Shown here one piece after another: positions 24,319 through 33,442 of a DNA stretch of 39,579 nucleotides. Origin of the DNA: Amarolinea aalborgensis (GTDB lineage: Bacteria; Chloroflexota; Anaerolineae; SSC4; Amarolineaceae); NCBI RefSeq assembly GCF_900491745.1, contig NZ_UETR01000027.1, positions 1 to 39,579 of the forward strand, written 5' to 3'. The first letter of the stretch is position 1. Each line of letters begins with the position of its first letter. The notes beneath the pieces were generated by a model. That model saw only the letters and a list, made by a program, of their open reading frames with translations, made no database searches and was not told the DNA's origin. The position numbers and the translations under genes are program-made.

Positions 24319-25578
24319 ATGAACGGACAACCGCGTCGCAGCGCCTATGAAGTGGCCCTCGCCCAATTCGATGAAGCGACCAGCCAGATGTCGCACCTGT
24401 CGCCCAACACGATCAAGTTCATGCGCGTGCCCAAGCGCGAGTTAACGGTGAACTTCCCGGTTGAAATGGATGACGGCCGCATCGAGATGTACACCGGCTA
24501 TCGGGTGCATCACAGCACGGTGCGCGGCCCCACCAAAGGCGGTATTCGTTACCACCCGGCTGTCACCCTGGATGAGACACGGGCTTTAGCCATGTGGATG
24601 ACCTGGAAGTGCGCGCTGATGAACCTGCCCTACGGCGGGGCCAAGGGCGGTGTCATCGTTGATCCGCGTCAATTGTCAGAGCGGGAGCTGCGCCGACTGA
24701 CTCGGCGTTACGCGACCGAGATTTCCATTATGATGGGGCCAGAGGGTGACATTCCCGCGCCCGACGTGGGCACCAATCCCCAGGTGATGGCCTGGATCAT
24801 GGACACCTACTCGATGCACCGCGGTTACTCGGTGCCCGCGGTGGTCACCGGCAAGCCGATTCAGATCGGCGGCTCGCAGGGGCGCTTCGAAGCCACGGGC
24901 ATGGGCGTCATGTTCATGGCGCGTGAGGCGCTGAAGCACCTGCGCTTACGCGTCGAAGGCTCTACAGCGGTTGTCCAGGGGTTTGGCAATGTCGGCGCCA
25001 TTGCAGCCCGCTACATGCACATGATGGGCGCCAAAGTGGTTGCCGTCAGCGATGTCAACGGCGGCATCTACAACCCGAAAGGGCTCGACATCCCCTCGCT
25101 GCAGACCTATGTACGCGAGACCCGCACCGTCATGGACTTTCCTGGCGCGGACAAAATCAACAACACAGAACTGCTCGAATTGCCATGCACGGTGCTCATC
25201 CCGGCTGCGCTCGAAGGCCAGATCACTGAGGAAAACGCGCCAAAGATTCGCTGCAAGGTGCTGGCTGAAGGCGCCAATGGCCCGACCACACCGGATGCCG
25301 ACAAGATCTTGATGGACAACGGCACCTTCATCGTACCTGACATTCTGTGCAACGCCGGCGGCGTGACCGTTTCCTATTTTGAATGGGTGCAAAGTTTGCA
25401 GGCGTTCTTCTGGAGCGAGGATGATGTCAAGCGCCAGTTGGAACGGCTCATGGTGGATGCGTTCAATTCCGTCCTCAACGAATCACGCGAGAAAGGCCTG
25501 CCCACGCGCATGGCCGCCTACACCCTGGCAATCAATCGCGTCGCCGAAGCACTCGAGTTGCGCGGCGTCTATCCATAA
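24319..25578 (+). CDS. gdhA: Glu/Leu/Phe/Val-type glutamate dehydrogenase
   Basis: The 419-residue protein fits hexameric glutamate dehydrogenase, which interconverts glutamate and 2-oxoglutarate plus ammonia with NAD(P). Visible features are the substrate-binding Lys region (GPTKGGIRYHP), the catalytic Lys loop (PYGGAKGGV), the conserved acidic region GDIPAPDVGT, a Rossmann nucleotide loop VQGFGNVG, and NAGGVTVSYFEW near the C-terminus. ATG 24319 is used: GAGGAG at 24304-24309 lies 9 nt ahead, while the ATG at 24271 has none and its extra 16 residues are not family-like. NAD versus NADP preference was not decided. The gene stands alone with its own promoter and terminator. Confidence 0.93.
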   Translation: MNGQPRRSAYEVALAQFDEATSQMSHLSPNTIKFMRVPKRELTVNFPVEMDDGRIEMYTGYRVHHSTVRGPTKGGIRYHPAVTLDETRALAMWMTWKCALMNLPYGGAKGGVIVDPRQLSERELRRLTRRYATEISIMMGPEGDIPAPDVGTNPQVMAWIMDTYSMHRGYSVPAVVTGKPIQIGGSQGRFEATGMGVMFMAREALKHLRLRVEGSTAVVQGFGNVGAIAARYMHMMGAKVVAVSDVNGGIYNPKGLDIPSLQTYVRETRTVMDFPGADKINNTELLELPCTVLIPAALEGQITEENAPKIRCKVLAEGANGPTTPDADKILMDNGTFIVPDILCNAGGVTVSYFEWVQSLQAFFWSEDDVKRQLERLMVDAFNSVLNESREKGLPTRMAAYTLAINRVAEALELRGVYP

Positions 25579-25596
25579 CCGGTCGCCAAAACAATC

Positions 25597-25645
25597 AGAC
25601 TTCGGAAGTCGTGTGACGTCCGAAGTCTGGCTCTTGTTCGTTTTC
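25597..25645 (+). terminator. Terminator of gdh
   Basis: AGACTTCGGA (25597-25606) pairs perfectly with TCCGAAGTCT (25619-25628). GTC/GAC extends it past one mismatch to a GTGT loop. A T-rich tract (CTCTTGTTCGTTTTC) follows. Confidence 0.85.
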
Positions 25646-25647
25646 AA

Positions 25648-25671
25648 CCCGCCGGTCAGAAGACCGGCGGG
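25648..25671. terminator. Second hairpin in the convergent terminator stack
   Basis: CCCGCCGGTC and GACCGGCGGG form a perfect 10-bp stem with a 4-nt loop. It has moderate T-richness on both sides and could serve either gene. Confidence 0.65.
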
Positions 25672-25688
25672 AACTGTTGTCCTACGCG

Positions 25689-25713
25689 GCGGCAGGGTCT
25701 GAGACCCTGCCGC
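25689..25713. terminator. Third hairpin, next to the amylopullulanase stop
   Basis: GCGGCAGGGTC and GACCCTGCCGC pair perfectly over 11 bp with a TGA loop. TGTTGTTTA follows on the plus strand. It lies 6 bp from the amylopullulanase stop codon and is a likely bidirectional terminator. Confidence 0.7.
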
Positions 25714-25719
25714 TGTTGT

Positions 25720-28700
25720 TTATCCAAGCCGGGCGCGACGCCGGGTGCGGACGGCTGTGACCAGCAGCAGAGCGGCCGCCAGCACGGCCATGCCCCACAG
25801 CCACGGCGCGGCGCCGGAAGCGGTCAGCCCGCTCAAATGCACGGCCGTTGGTTGATCCACAATCGTCCACACGTAGGGCGCCATCATGCCCACATTGTCA
25901 TTGTCGGTCCCGCGCAGGTTGCCCGGATTGACCGTCGCCACGAAAGTGCCAGGGCCAAACGGCTGCACCGGCGTGAAGGTCAACATGGTCGTGGCGTCAT
26001 TATAGGTCGTGGCGCCAGGAATCAGTTGACCGCCGCTCGTCCGCACCGTGATGGTGTCCGCAGCCACCGTGACCGGGTTGATCGGGCGGTTCATGCGCGC
26101 CCACACCGCGGTGATGACATCAGGCGTGCGTGGATGGGGGTTCGTCCGCCCGGCTTCGACCACCAGCAGGTCGCGCCAGTTTTCGAGGTCCGTCACGTTG
26201 ACCGTTTGCACGCCGCCCTGGCTGAAGACCACATCGAGTTGGCGGTTGTTAGTGCCAATGATGGCGCCCCACCATTCGACCATGTCCCAGGAGCCGCGCG
26301 TGAATTTGTACTGCAGGTGCATCCCTTCCAGGCCAGTCAACGTGATCGTCCAGTGCGTGTCATCCACGCGCGTCAGCGGCCTGTAACCGGGGTTCCAGGA
26401 CGTGCCAAAGACACTCGCGGTGTCGCCGGCGATGTAGATCGTATCCGTTGTTGGCGTGAAGGTGGGGATGGTCAGATTCCACGTGATCTGCACCGCGCGC
26501 TGTTCCGCGGTGATATCCACCGTGTTCGAGAAGCCCGATTCATTGAAGCTGGTGTCAATGGCCGTCACGCTGTAGCGATAGGTGTGACCGGTCGCCACAT
26601 CGGTGTCCGTGTACTCCGTCGTGGGCGCCAGCACGTATGCGATGAGCACGCGCGCCGTGGGCGCATCGGCGACCAGCATATCGCGGTAAACGCCATAGGC
26701 GGCCGTGTCTGCATCGGGCGATGCGTCCCAGCCGATGGTAATTGCCGCGGCCGAGCGCGAGACCTCATGCAGGTTCAGCGGCACGGCGGGCGGGGTCGTG
26801 TCGCCGGAGCTGATGACGTGCAAGCGGCCAGCCTGCGCCGGGTCATAACCGTTGCCGGTGCCGTCGCGGTCGGCGTACAGCCAATCGCGACCGTTGGTCG
26901 TGGTATAGCGCACGGCGTAGTCGTACTCGCCGATGGGATGCGGCAGCATGTCGCCCTTGAACTCGTCGTTGCTGCCCGCATCTACGTTGAACGACATCGG
27001 GAACCAGCTCCAACCCGAAGCAGGGTTCGATCCGACCGGTCCGTAGCCGACTTCGGCCATCAGGCTCGGCGTGGCGCCAGCCTGGTTGGTGACGCCGTCA
27101 ATCCATACCTGACCGTAGACCATGTCGGTGTGGGTGTTGAAGCTGATGATGTGCGTCAGCTCCGGCGGCCACTGCAAGTTGGCCCAGCCGATGGTATAGT
27201 GCGGAATTGCCGTCGCCGAGTTGGAGGCCTGGCTCTTGAGACCAGCCGGCGTCACGGCCTTGACCTGGTAGTAGTATTGCAGGCCGTTGTGCACCGTGGT
27301 ATCGGTGTAGGTGGCGCCCACCACCAGCGCAGCGTTGATCTGCTCGTAACCGCCATCTACCACACTGCGGTAGACATCATAACCAGCCACGACCGCATCG
27401 GTCGGCGCGCTCCAGTTGAGGGTCACCGAGCCCGAGCCTTCGCTGGCCGTCAGGTTGGTGGGCGCCGAGGAGCGCGTCATGTCGAGGCCCGGGCGGCTGA
27501 CCCAGACCCGTGCGCCCATGCCGCTCACATTGAAGGTCATTGTGCGCGCGGAGCCGACCGTCAGGCTGTTGCCAGTCAGGCCGTCATCGAGCGTGGCGCC
27601 CTCTGGCACGTAGCCATCTACGTTGACCGTCACATCCTTGGCCACGGTGTCGCGGTTGATGGCAATCACGGCCACGCCGGTATTGTCGCGGCGGCCATAG
27701 ACCAGCACCTTGGCGGCATCGTCGGTGAGGAGCGTGTTCCACGAGCCGGTGCGCAAGAAGCTCTTGCTGTTGCGCAGCGCGGTGAGCGTTTGATAGCGCG
27801 CGAGCAGGTCGCTGTGCGCCTGACGCCAGGCCGGCAGCGAGCTGTAGCCAGGCTCGTCTGACCACGGATAGGGCTGGCGGTTGTAGGGGTCATCACGCGG
27901 GATGTCGCTGCCATAGCCAGCCAGGCCAACTTCATCGCCGTAATAAATGGTCGGCGCGCCAGGCACCGTCATTTGCACCACGGCTAACAGCGCCAGGCGG
28001 TTGCGGCCATCCTGGAAGCCGTTGACCGGCTGACCGCCCGCGATGCCGTCATGGTCAAGCACACGCACAGGCCGGTTGGTGTCATGGCTGCCCAACAGGT
28101 TCATGGCCGACTCGAAGGCAGGAGCCGGGTAGTCCTCTTGAATCGTGCGCATCATATTGTCGAACTGCGTGGGCGACAGCGGGTTGATGGTATTGTCGCC
28201 GTTGTTGTCGTTGTCGCTCCAAACGGTGTCGCGCATGAAGCCGAGCATCGCCTTGCGGAAGCGATAGTTCATCGTGGAGTCGAACTCATCGCCCAGCAGG
28301 CGGAACTTGGCGTCATCCTCGCCCCAGGTTTCGGAGAAGAGCATGGCGTTGGGGTAGCTTGCCTTGACGACAGAGCGGAACGTCTCGAAGAAGGTTGGGT
28401 TGACGCCGACAATGTCGGGCACCACGTCAATACGCCAGCCGTCTGCGCCACGCGCGAGCCAGTAGGTGGCAACGCCGTTCGGGCCGAACCAGTAGTTCAG
28501 CACATCCGGGTGCGCAGTATTGATCTGGGGCAGCGTCTGCACGCCGAACCAGCCGGTGTAATTCGTGTCGCCAGCGCAAACACCGGTGCCAGGCGGGTTC
28601 GCAGGCTGGAAGAAGAACCAGGTGCGATATGGGCTGTCCAGACTTTCACAGGCGCCAACTTCGGGGTGGCGGCCAAAGCGATCGAAGAAGGGGCTGTCGG

Positions 28701-30333
28701 AAGAGACGTGGTTGGGCACGCCGTCCAGGACGATGTGCATGCCGCGGCTGTGAGCCTGCGCGGTAAGCTGCTCGAAAAGGGCCAACGTCGCAGAATCGTC
28801 TCCCAAAACACCCATCGTCGGATCAATGCGCAGATAGCTGCGGCCATCGTACTTGTGATTGGACGGTGAATCGAAAATGGGGTTCAGATAGATGGTCGTG
28901 ATGCCCAGGTTCTGCAAATAGCCCAACTCGGCGATCAGGCCCTGCAGGTCGCCGCCATACGATGTGCTGCTGTAGGTGCCGTACCAGTCGGGATTGGCCG
29001 TTGGATCATTTGGCTCTGGATCAGGCACAATCGTGTTCCAGGGTACCACGGGGAAGCGATGACCACGCTCCTGCGGATAGAACCAATCCGCGGCCGTCGG
29101 GTCGTTGGCGGTGCTCCCGTTGCGGAAGCGGTCAGGAAAGACCTGGTAAATGATCGCATTCTTGGCCCAGGCCGGCGTATCAAAGCCAGGCTGATAAACG
29201 TAGATGTTCCACGAGATGTCTGGCGAATTGTTGTACGGCTGACCCCAACCGCCATCGCGCGCGGCGTCGTCTTCGTAGTAGACAACGGCCGTGCCATCCT
29301 CGATGACGAAACGGTAGTACAGAATGGTCAGGTTGGGGCCCGTGTTGAACGTGGTTTCCCAGTAGTCATAGCCGTAGCCGCCGGCATCCGGGTCGGTGCC
29401 AACCTTGGCCAAATTGTAAATGGTTTGACCCTGCTGCACGGCGTCCCAGACACGCACCTTGACGCGCTGCACGTCGTTGGCGTAGGTGCGGAAGCGCAGG
29501 GTCACATTGGTGTTCTTCTTCAGCGCGCCAAATGGTTCACGGTAGAGGCCGCTGCGGCTGTCATGGCCCAGGCCGTCCCACCAGATGTTGTTGTCGCCCA
29601 CCTGCGGGGCGACCGGATTGTTGATGCTGTCTCGAATCTGGTGCGTGGTGTCGTTATAACCGAAGGTGACAACGGTGTTTGCCCCTCGGTTGGCTGGCAC
29701 CACCAGCGTGATATTTGGGCCACCAGGCACGCCGCCCGCGCCGTAGTTTTCATCCCACGACTCGTTGAGTGCAACCTTGTATTCGTAACTGCCGGCCGGT
29801 ACGTCGAACGAGGTTTCGTACCAGCCGTCGCCGTCGCGATCCTTCATCCAGCCGACAAGGTTGTCTGGCGACCAGTTCTGCCCGCCGAGCACGCCCATCA
29901 GGCTGCCGACGAGCACTGGGATGCGGTAATTGGGCCGGCTGGCCACCATGTTGCCATCGCGGCGATCGTAGTAGAAGTGAACGGTTTCGCCGCCCACGGT
30001 GGTGAAGGGCACATTAGGACCGCCAGGCACGCCGTTGACGCCGTAGTTCTCATCCCAGGTGCCGCCCACCGTCGCTTTGAATTCATAGGAACCGGCCGGG
30101 ATGGCGTTGGTGGTAAACTTCCACACCTGATCGCTGTTGCCATCGCTGGCCTGCGTGTTGGTGTTGCCGGGATCCCAGTCGCTGCCGAGGCCGGCTGCGG
30201 CGACCCAGTTGCCAGGGAACGTCACCAAGAGGTTGGGTGTCGTCGCGGGCGCCACCGAGGCTGCGCCCACAGGCGTCAAGCCAAGAAGCATGGTGAGCAC
30301 GACGAGCAGAGAAACGAAACGAAATGCTTTCAT
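25720..30333 (-). CDS. Secreted, cell-anchored amylopullulanase (GH13), multimodular
   Basis: The 1537-residue protein should hydrolyse alpha-1,4 and perhaps alpha-1,6 links of starch or pullulan outside the cell. Modules in order: signal peptide (about 1-25), two X25-like starch-binding modules (about 34-235, each with WDENYG), an amylase N-domain (about 240-375), and the GH13 barrel. In the barrel, region I is DGVPNH (537-542), the nucleophile is Asp636 in WRIDVV, the acid/base is Glu668 in SETWGE, and the third acid is Asp751 in GSHDTN. Then come an Fn3 (about 954-1040), a carbohydrate-binding-like module (about 1048-1150), a second Fn3 (about 1180-1275), a CBM20/CBM48-like module (about 1279-1390), an Ig-like module (about 1400-1495), and a C-terminal helix with RTRRRAR tail. 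AGGAGG precedes the ATG. It follows the MalE-like gene by 118 bp. Confidence 0.92.
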   Translation of the reverse strand: MKAFRFVSLLVVLTMLLGLTPVGAASVAPATTPNLLVTFPGNWVAAAGLGSDWDPGNTNTQASDGNSDQVWKFTTNAIPAGSYEFKATVGGTWDENYGVNGVPGGPNVPFTTVGGETVHFYYDRRDGNMVASRPNYRIPVLVGSLMGVLGGQNWSPDNLVGWMKDRDGDGWYETSFDVPAGSYEYKVALNESWDENYGAGGVPGGPNITLVVPANRGANTVVTFGYNDTTHQIRDSINNPVAPQVGDNNIWWDGLGHDSRSGLYREPFGALKKNTNVTLRFRTYANDVQRVKVRVWDAVQQGQTIYNLAKVGTDPDAGGYGYDYWETTFNTGPNLTILYYRFVIEDGTAVVYYEDDAARDGGWGQPYNNSPDISWNIYVYQPGFDTPAWAKNAIIYQVFPDRFRNGSTANDPTAADWFYPQERGHRFPVVPWNTIVPDPEPNDPTANPDWYGTYSSTSYGGDLQGLIAELGYLQNLGITTIYLNPIFDSPSNHKYDGRSYLRIDPTMGVLGDDSATLALFEQLTAQAHSRGMHIVLDGVPNHVSSDSPFFDRFGRHPEVGACESLDSPYRTWFFFQPANPPGTGVCAGDTNYTGWFGVQTLPQINTAHPDVLNYWFGPNGVATYWLARGADGWRIDVVPDIVGVNPTFFETFRSVVKASYPNAMLFSETWGEDDAKFRLLGDEFDSTMNYRFRKAMLGFMRDTVWSDNDNNGDNTINPLSPTQFDNMMRTIQEDYPAPAFESAMNLLGSHDTNRPVRVLDHDGIAGGQPVNGFQDGRNRLALLAVVQMTVPGAPTIYYGDEVGLAGYGSDIPRDDPYNRQPYPWSDEPGYSSLPAWRQAHSDLLARYQTLTALRNSKSFLRTGSWNTLLTDDAAKVLVYGRRDNTGVAVIAINRDTVAKDVTVNVDGYVPEGATLDDGLTGNSLTVGSARTMTFNVSGMGARVWVSRPGLDMTRSSAPTNLTASEGSGSVTLNWSAPTDAVVAGYDVYRSVVDGGYEQINAALVVGATYTDTTVHNGLQYYYQVKAVTPAGLKSQASNSATAIPHYTIGWANLQWPPELTHIISFNTHTDMVYGQVWIDGVTNQAGATPSLMAEVGYGPVGSNPASGWSWFPMSFNVDAGSNDEFKGDMLPHPIGEYDYAVRYTTTNGRDWLYADRDGTGNGYDPAQAGRLHVISSGDTTPPAVPLNLHEVSRSAAAITIGWDASPDADTAAYGVYRDMLVADAPTARVLIAYVLAPTTEYTDTDVATGHTYRYSVTAIDTSFNESGFSNTVDITAEQRAVQITWNLTIPTFTPTTDTIYIAGDTASVFGTSWNPGYRPLTRVDDTHWTITLTGLEGMHLQYKFTRGSWDMVEWWGAIIGTNNRQLDVVFSQGGVQTVNVTDLENWRDLLVVEAGRTNPHPRTPDVITAVWARMNRPINPVTVAADTITVRTSGGQLIPGATTYNDATTMLTFTPVQPFGPGTFVATVNPGNLRGTDNDNVGMMAPYVWTIVDQPTAVHLSGLTASGAAPWLWGMAVLAAALLLVTAVRTRRRARLG

Positions 30334-30451
30334 GACCTATCCTCCGTCTTAGGAACTGACTGCCGGCCACGACGCCAGCAGCATCACAGGTTTTGGCGGC
30401 ATCTCCTGACAGGTGAAGCTGCCGTCGTTCGATGGGGGTTGGCTACATCAA

Positions 30452-31801
30452 TTACTTCATCTGTTTGATCTTCTCTTCGATCGCGGCTTGCGCCGCCTTC
30501 ATCGCGTTGGCCGGCGTCTGGGAACCAGTCCAAATCGCAGTCGTAGCCGCGCCCACCGCGTCCCACTGAGCCTCTGCATACGGCGTGGTAGCGCTTGGCA
30601 CCCCCAGCGCCAGGGCCGCGGCAAAGCCTTGAATCGGCGCCACGACCTTCAGCTCAGCCGAGTTGATGGCTGCGGAAGCGGCTGGCACAGTCTTGTTGAT
30701 CAAGGCCAGGCCTTTCTGAACCTCTGCGCCGGTGAAGTACTTCATGATGTCCAGCGCGGCCTCGACGTGCTTGCGGTCCACCGCGTTCGGGGTAAGCATC
30801 AGGGTCCTGATACCCACGAACGGGCGCCCAAACGCCTTCACGCCGTAGTCCAGTTTGGCAGCTTCCATATCAACAACGGCCCATCGGTCAGTCCACCATG
30901 CGGCAGCCTTGCCTTCCAGCAGCATGGTCCGGCAGATGTCGTGGCTGGTTTCCTTCGGCGCATACGCGCTGAAGGCCTTGATCCACTCCGCCGCCGCCAA
31001 ACCCTCCGGGGTGTCCAGGTAGACCTTGCCCTGGTCATCCACATAGCTTGGCATACCATGCCCAAAGTAAATGGGCGCAACATGGTACGCATCGGGATTG
31101 CCCAGGGCTTGGTTACAAATGAGGAACTTGCCAGGGTTCTTCTCAGCAAAAGTCTTGGCCGCAGTCAAGAGGCCATTGAAGTCCTGCGGGTTGGCCGGGA
31201 AGTCCGACTCCTGTACCAGCGCCTTGTTGTAGACCAGCGCAATGCCGTCTTGCACCTCCGGTAGACCCCAGATTTTGCCTTGCCACATCATGCCTTTGAC
31301 CGTAACTGGTTCGTAGGTAGACCTGAGGTACGCTTCGTCCACCCCAAAGTCGTTCAGCGCGACAATGTTGTGCAGGAGTGCGTTGCTGCCAATCTGGTCG
31401 TTGGTCCACGCCAGGATGTCGGGGCCATCGCCAACCGGCACTGCGATAGTCAGTGCGTCGCCCAGGTTGTCCACCTTGGATAGTTCGATCGAGAAGCCTG
31501 CATGCGCTGCTTCGTAGGCTTTGAACACGGCCTCGATGGGTTTCACTGTGTCAGCGGGCCAACTGTGCCAGATGATGATCCGAGTTGTGGCAGGCGCTGT
31601 GGTGGCCGCGGGAGGCTTTGTAGCCGCGGGGGGCTTCGTGGCCGCCGGGGCTTTGGTAGCAGCGGGAGGCATGGTGGCGGTGGGAACCTGGGTAGCCCGT
31701 GGAGCAGTCGGCGCTGCCGTCGGCGTCGCGCCGCCACAGGCAGTGAGGCTGAGAGAGGCCAGGATGAGCAGGCACATCATGGCAAATACGGACCTCTTCA
31801 T
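30452..31801 (-). CDS. Maltose-type ABC sugar-binding lipoprotein
   Basis: The 449-residue protein has a lipoprotein signal with lipobox LTAC (lipid on Cys22), then a Pro/Ala/Thr-rich spacer with repeated PPAATK units (about 28-72). The extracytoplasmic solute-binding domain follows. The domain opens with IIIWHSWPADT and contains GPDILAWTNDQIG and GKIWGLPEVQDGIALVYNK, which are typical of family 1 (maltose/oligosaccharide) binding proteins. It should deliver sugars to an ABC permease, but no MalF/MalG genes lie in the window. GAGGAG just before the ATG supports the start. It is followed by amylopullulanase and preceded by the ROK regulator on the same strand, which suggests malto-oligosaccharides as ligand. 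Confidence 0.88.
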   Translation of the reverse strand: MKRSVFAMMCLLILASLSLTACGGATPTAAPTAPRATQVPTATMPPAATKAPAATKPPAATKPPAATTAPATTRIIIWHSWPADTVKPIEAVFKAYEAAHAGFSIELSKVDNLGDALTIAVPVGDGPDILAWTNDQIGSNALLHNIVALNDFGVDEAYLRSTYEPVTVKGMMWQGKIWGLPEVQDGIALVYNKALVQESDFPANPQDFNGLLTAAKTFAEKNPGKFLICNQALGNPDAYHVAPIYFGHGMPSYVDDQGKVYLDTPEGLAAAEWIKAFSAYAPKETSHDICRTMLLEGKAAAWWTDRWAVVDMEAAKLDYGVKAFGRPFVGIRTLMLTPNAVDRKHVEAALDIMKYFTGAEVQKGLALINKTVPAASAAINSAELKVVAPIQGFAAALALGVPSATTPYAEAQWDAVGAATTAIWTGSQTPANAMKAAQAAIEEKIKQMK

Positions 31802-32035
31802 GTTTCTCCTCGAAGTGACATCATGGCGCTGTAACTACTCAGCTGGTGCGGCGTTGCAAGCGATTGAAATCGCGCCTGATGGGCGTATCGCCGGGCGCCC
31901 ACCTGCCCTTCGACTTTGCTCAGGGCAAGCGTGGACGCAAGGTCGGTCAGCGTTGGCCGACGGCTCGCCGAAGTCGTCGTGGCGGAACGCCCTTCCGCCC
32001 CGAATTCATGCGGCGGCTGATAACGCTGATTGCGC
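31802..32035. repeat. Hairpin-rich gap between ROK and sugar-binding genes
   Basis: The 234-bp spacer has no gene. It contains GCGATT-GA-AATCGC (31860-31873), TGCCCT with AGGGCA (31904-31927), and GGCGGAA with TTCCGCC (31981-31999). Such hairpins may insulate the two genes or be an intergenic repeat. No clear promoter for the MalE-like gene was found. Confidence 0.6.
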
Positions 32036-33352
32036 TTAGCTCGCGTTGACAACCAGACAATCGGCCGGCTGGTAGGCAGCGGGGTCAACCAGGTTGCTGT
32101 GGCGCAGATCAGCCAGTTGGTCAGAGCCGCCGACCTCGATCGCGGGGCCTTGCAGGATATTTTGCAAGACCATGGCGACCGCGCCCAGGGCGACAGCATC
32201 TCCGCCAAGCGCCGCAGGCATGATGGGTGCGGCCTGCGCGCTGGCGTGCATGGCCCGTGCATTCACGGTTTGGCGTAATGGGTCCAGCAGGAGATCAGCG
32301 GCCTGGGAAACGCCGCCGCCAATCAACACCCGCCCTGGATTGAATAGGTTGATCATGTCAGCAATCGCAATTCCCAGCAAGCGGCCAGCGTTTTGAAACG
32401 TTTGCAGGGCCAAGCTGTCGCCGTGCGCCGCCGCGTAGGCCACCTCGCGCGTCGTGATGGTGTTTGGATCAGCGATCATGGACAGGCTGCTGCGGTGCCC
32501 GGCGAGCAAGGCAAGTCGCACCTGGTGCGCCAGGGCATCGCCCCCGGCCACAGCCTCCAGGCAGCCGTAACTGCCGCACTTACAGGGCGGCCCATTCTCC
32601 ATCACCGTGACGTGTCCAATTTCGCCAGCAAAACCGTTTTCGCCGCGATAAACCTGGCCGTTGATGAGGAAACCACAGCCAACCCCAGTTCCGACCTTGA
32701 CAAAGGCCAGCGCTTGTACGCCCTGCCCTGCCCCATACCAATACTCTCCCAACGCGCCCAAATTCGCGTCGTTGTCCAGATACACCGGTGCGCCTAGATG
32801 TTCGCTCAACATATGTCGAAAGGGAAAACAATCCCAGCCCGGCATAATGGGCGGCGCGACCACCGATCCGTTGAGCCAGTCCACGGGGCCAGGCACGCCA
32901 ACCCCGGCGCCTACAAAACGCAGCTCTTTGCCGATGTCATTCACAGCCTGCTGTAAGGCCGTGTTCAATGCCGCGCTCACAGCTTTCATGCCGGCCTCAG
33001 GCCCGGCGCCGATGCTGAATGGGGCAATGAAACGAATGATGACCGTTGGCGCCAGATTGGTCAGCAGAAGGGTAATGTGCGAAGCGCCCAGTTCGATGCC
33101 AGCCACCAGCGCAGCATCCCAGTTGAAAGACAGCAGCATCGGGGGGCGACCGCCGCTCGAACTGCCTTCGCCCATGTCGGTGATCATGTGTTCATCCAGA
33201 AGATCCTGGGCGATGGCAGAGATGGTCGAACGACTCAAGTGCGTCAGTCGAGACAGGTCAGCCCGCGAAATTGGGCCTTGGGTTCGCAGGACGTTCAGCA
33301 CGAGAGCTTTGTTCAGTCTACGCATTAAGCCGGGATCAGCGGTGACAGTCAT
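32036..33352 (-). CDS. ROK-family transcriptional regulator
   Basis: The 438-residue protein starts with a MarR-like winged helix (about 10-75; ISRADLSRLTHLSRSTISAI). The ROK sugar-kinase-like domain follows: GIELGASHITLLL for nucleotide binding, the Asp region in VYLDNDANLGALGE, and the zinc motif CKCGSYGCLE preceded by GEIGHV. ROK repressors of the XylR/NagC type sense sugars; the catalytic-like Asp and zinc site are kept, so kinase activity cannot be excluded. ATG 33352 is chosen because a promoter (33442-33414) lies just upstream and the HTH starts soon after; the longer frame from 33547 crosses that promoter. The downstream sugar-binding and amylopullulanase genes are the probable targets. 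Confidence 0.9.
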   Translation of the reverse strand: MTVTADPGLMRRLNKALVLNVLRTQGPISRADLSRLTHLSRSTISAIAQDLLDEHMITDMGEGSSSGGRPPMLLSFNWDAALVAGIELGASHITLLLTNLAPTVIIRFIAPFSIGAGPEAGMKAVSAALNTALQQAVNDIGKELRFVGAGVGVPGPVDWLNGSVVAPPIMPGWDCFPFRHMLSEHLGAPVYLDNDANLGALGEYWYGAGQGVQALAFVKVGTGVGCGFLINGQVYRGENGFAGEIGHVTVMENGPPCKCGSYGCLEAVAGGDALAHQVRLALLAGHRSSLSMIADPNTITTREVAYAAAHGDSLALQTFQNAGRLLGIAIADMINLFNPGRVLIGGGVSQAADLLLDPLRQTVNARAMHASAQAAPIMPAALGGDAVALGAVAMVLQNILQGPAIEVGGSDQLADLRHSNLVDPAAYQPADCLVVNAS

Positions 33353-33368
33353 AGAAAGCACATTCACA

Positions 33369-33403
33369 AATGATGGGCAAAAAACAGCCAAAAACCAATC
33401 ATT
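33369..33403. promoter_or_regulatory. Inverted repeat in the ROK leader, candidate operator
   Basis: AATGATGGG (33369-33377) and CCAATCATT (33395-33403) pair at 8 of 9 positions with 17 bp between. The repeat lies between the predicted start site and the ATG of the ROK gene, where an autoregulatory operator could act. Confidence 0.4.
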
Positions 33404-33413
33404 CTCTGTGTAG

Positions 33414-33442
33414 AATTTACCACGCGCCCATACTTTTGTCAA
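33414..33442 (-). promoter_or_regulatory. Promoter of the ROK regulator
   Basis: On the minus strand, TTGACA (33442-33437) and TAAATT (33419-33414) are 17 bp apart. The leader is about 55 nt to the ATG at 33352. Confidence 0.75.

Noticed and set aside
25837..27861. 674-codon plus-strand frame opposite amylopullulanase
   Set aside because: Antisense shadow of a gene with clear domain motifs; its protein is Arg/His-rich and unlike any family.
29059..30468. 469-codon plus-strand frame opposite the amylopullulanase N-terminus
   Set aside because: Antisense shadow with no motif and no promoter or ribosome site.
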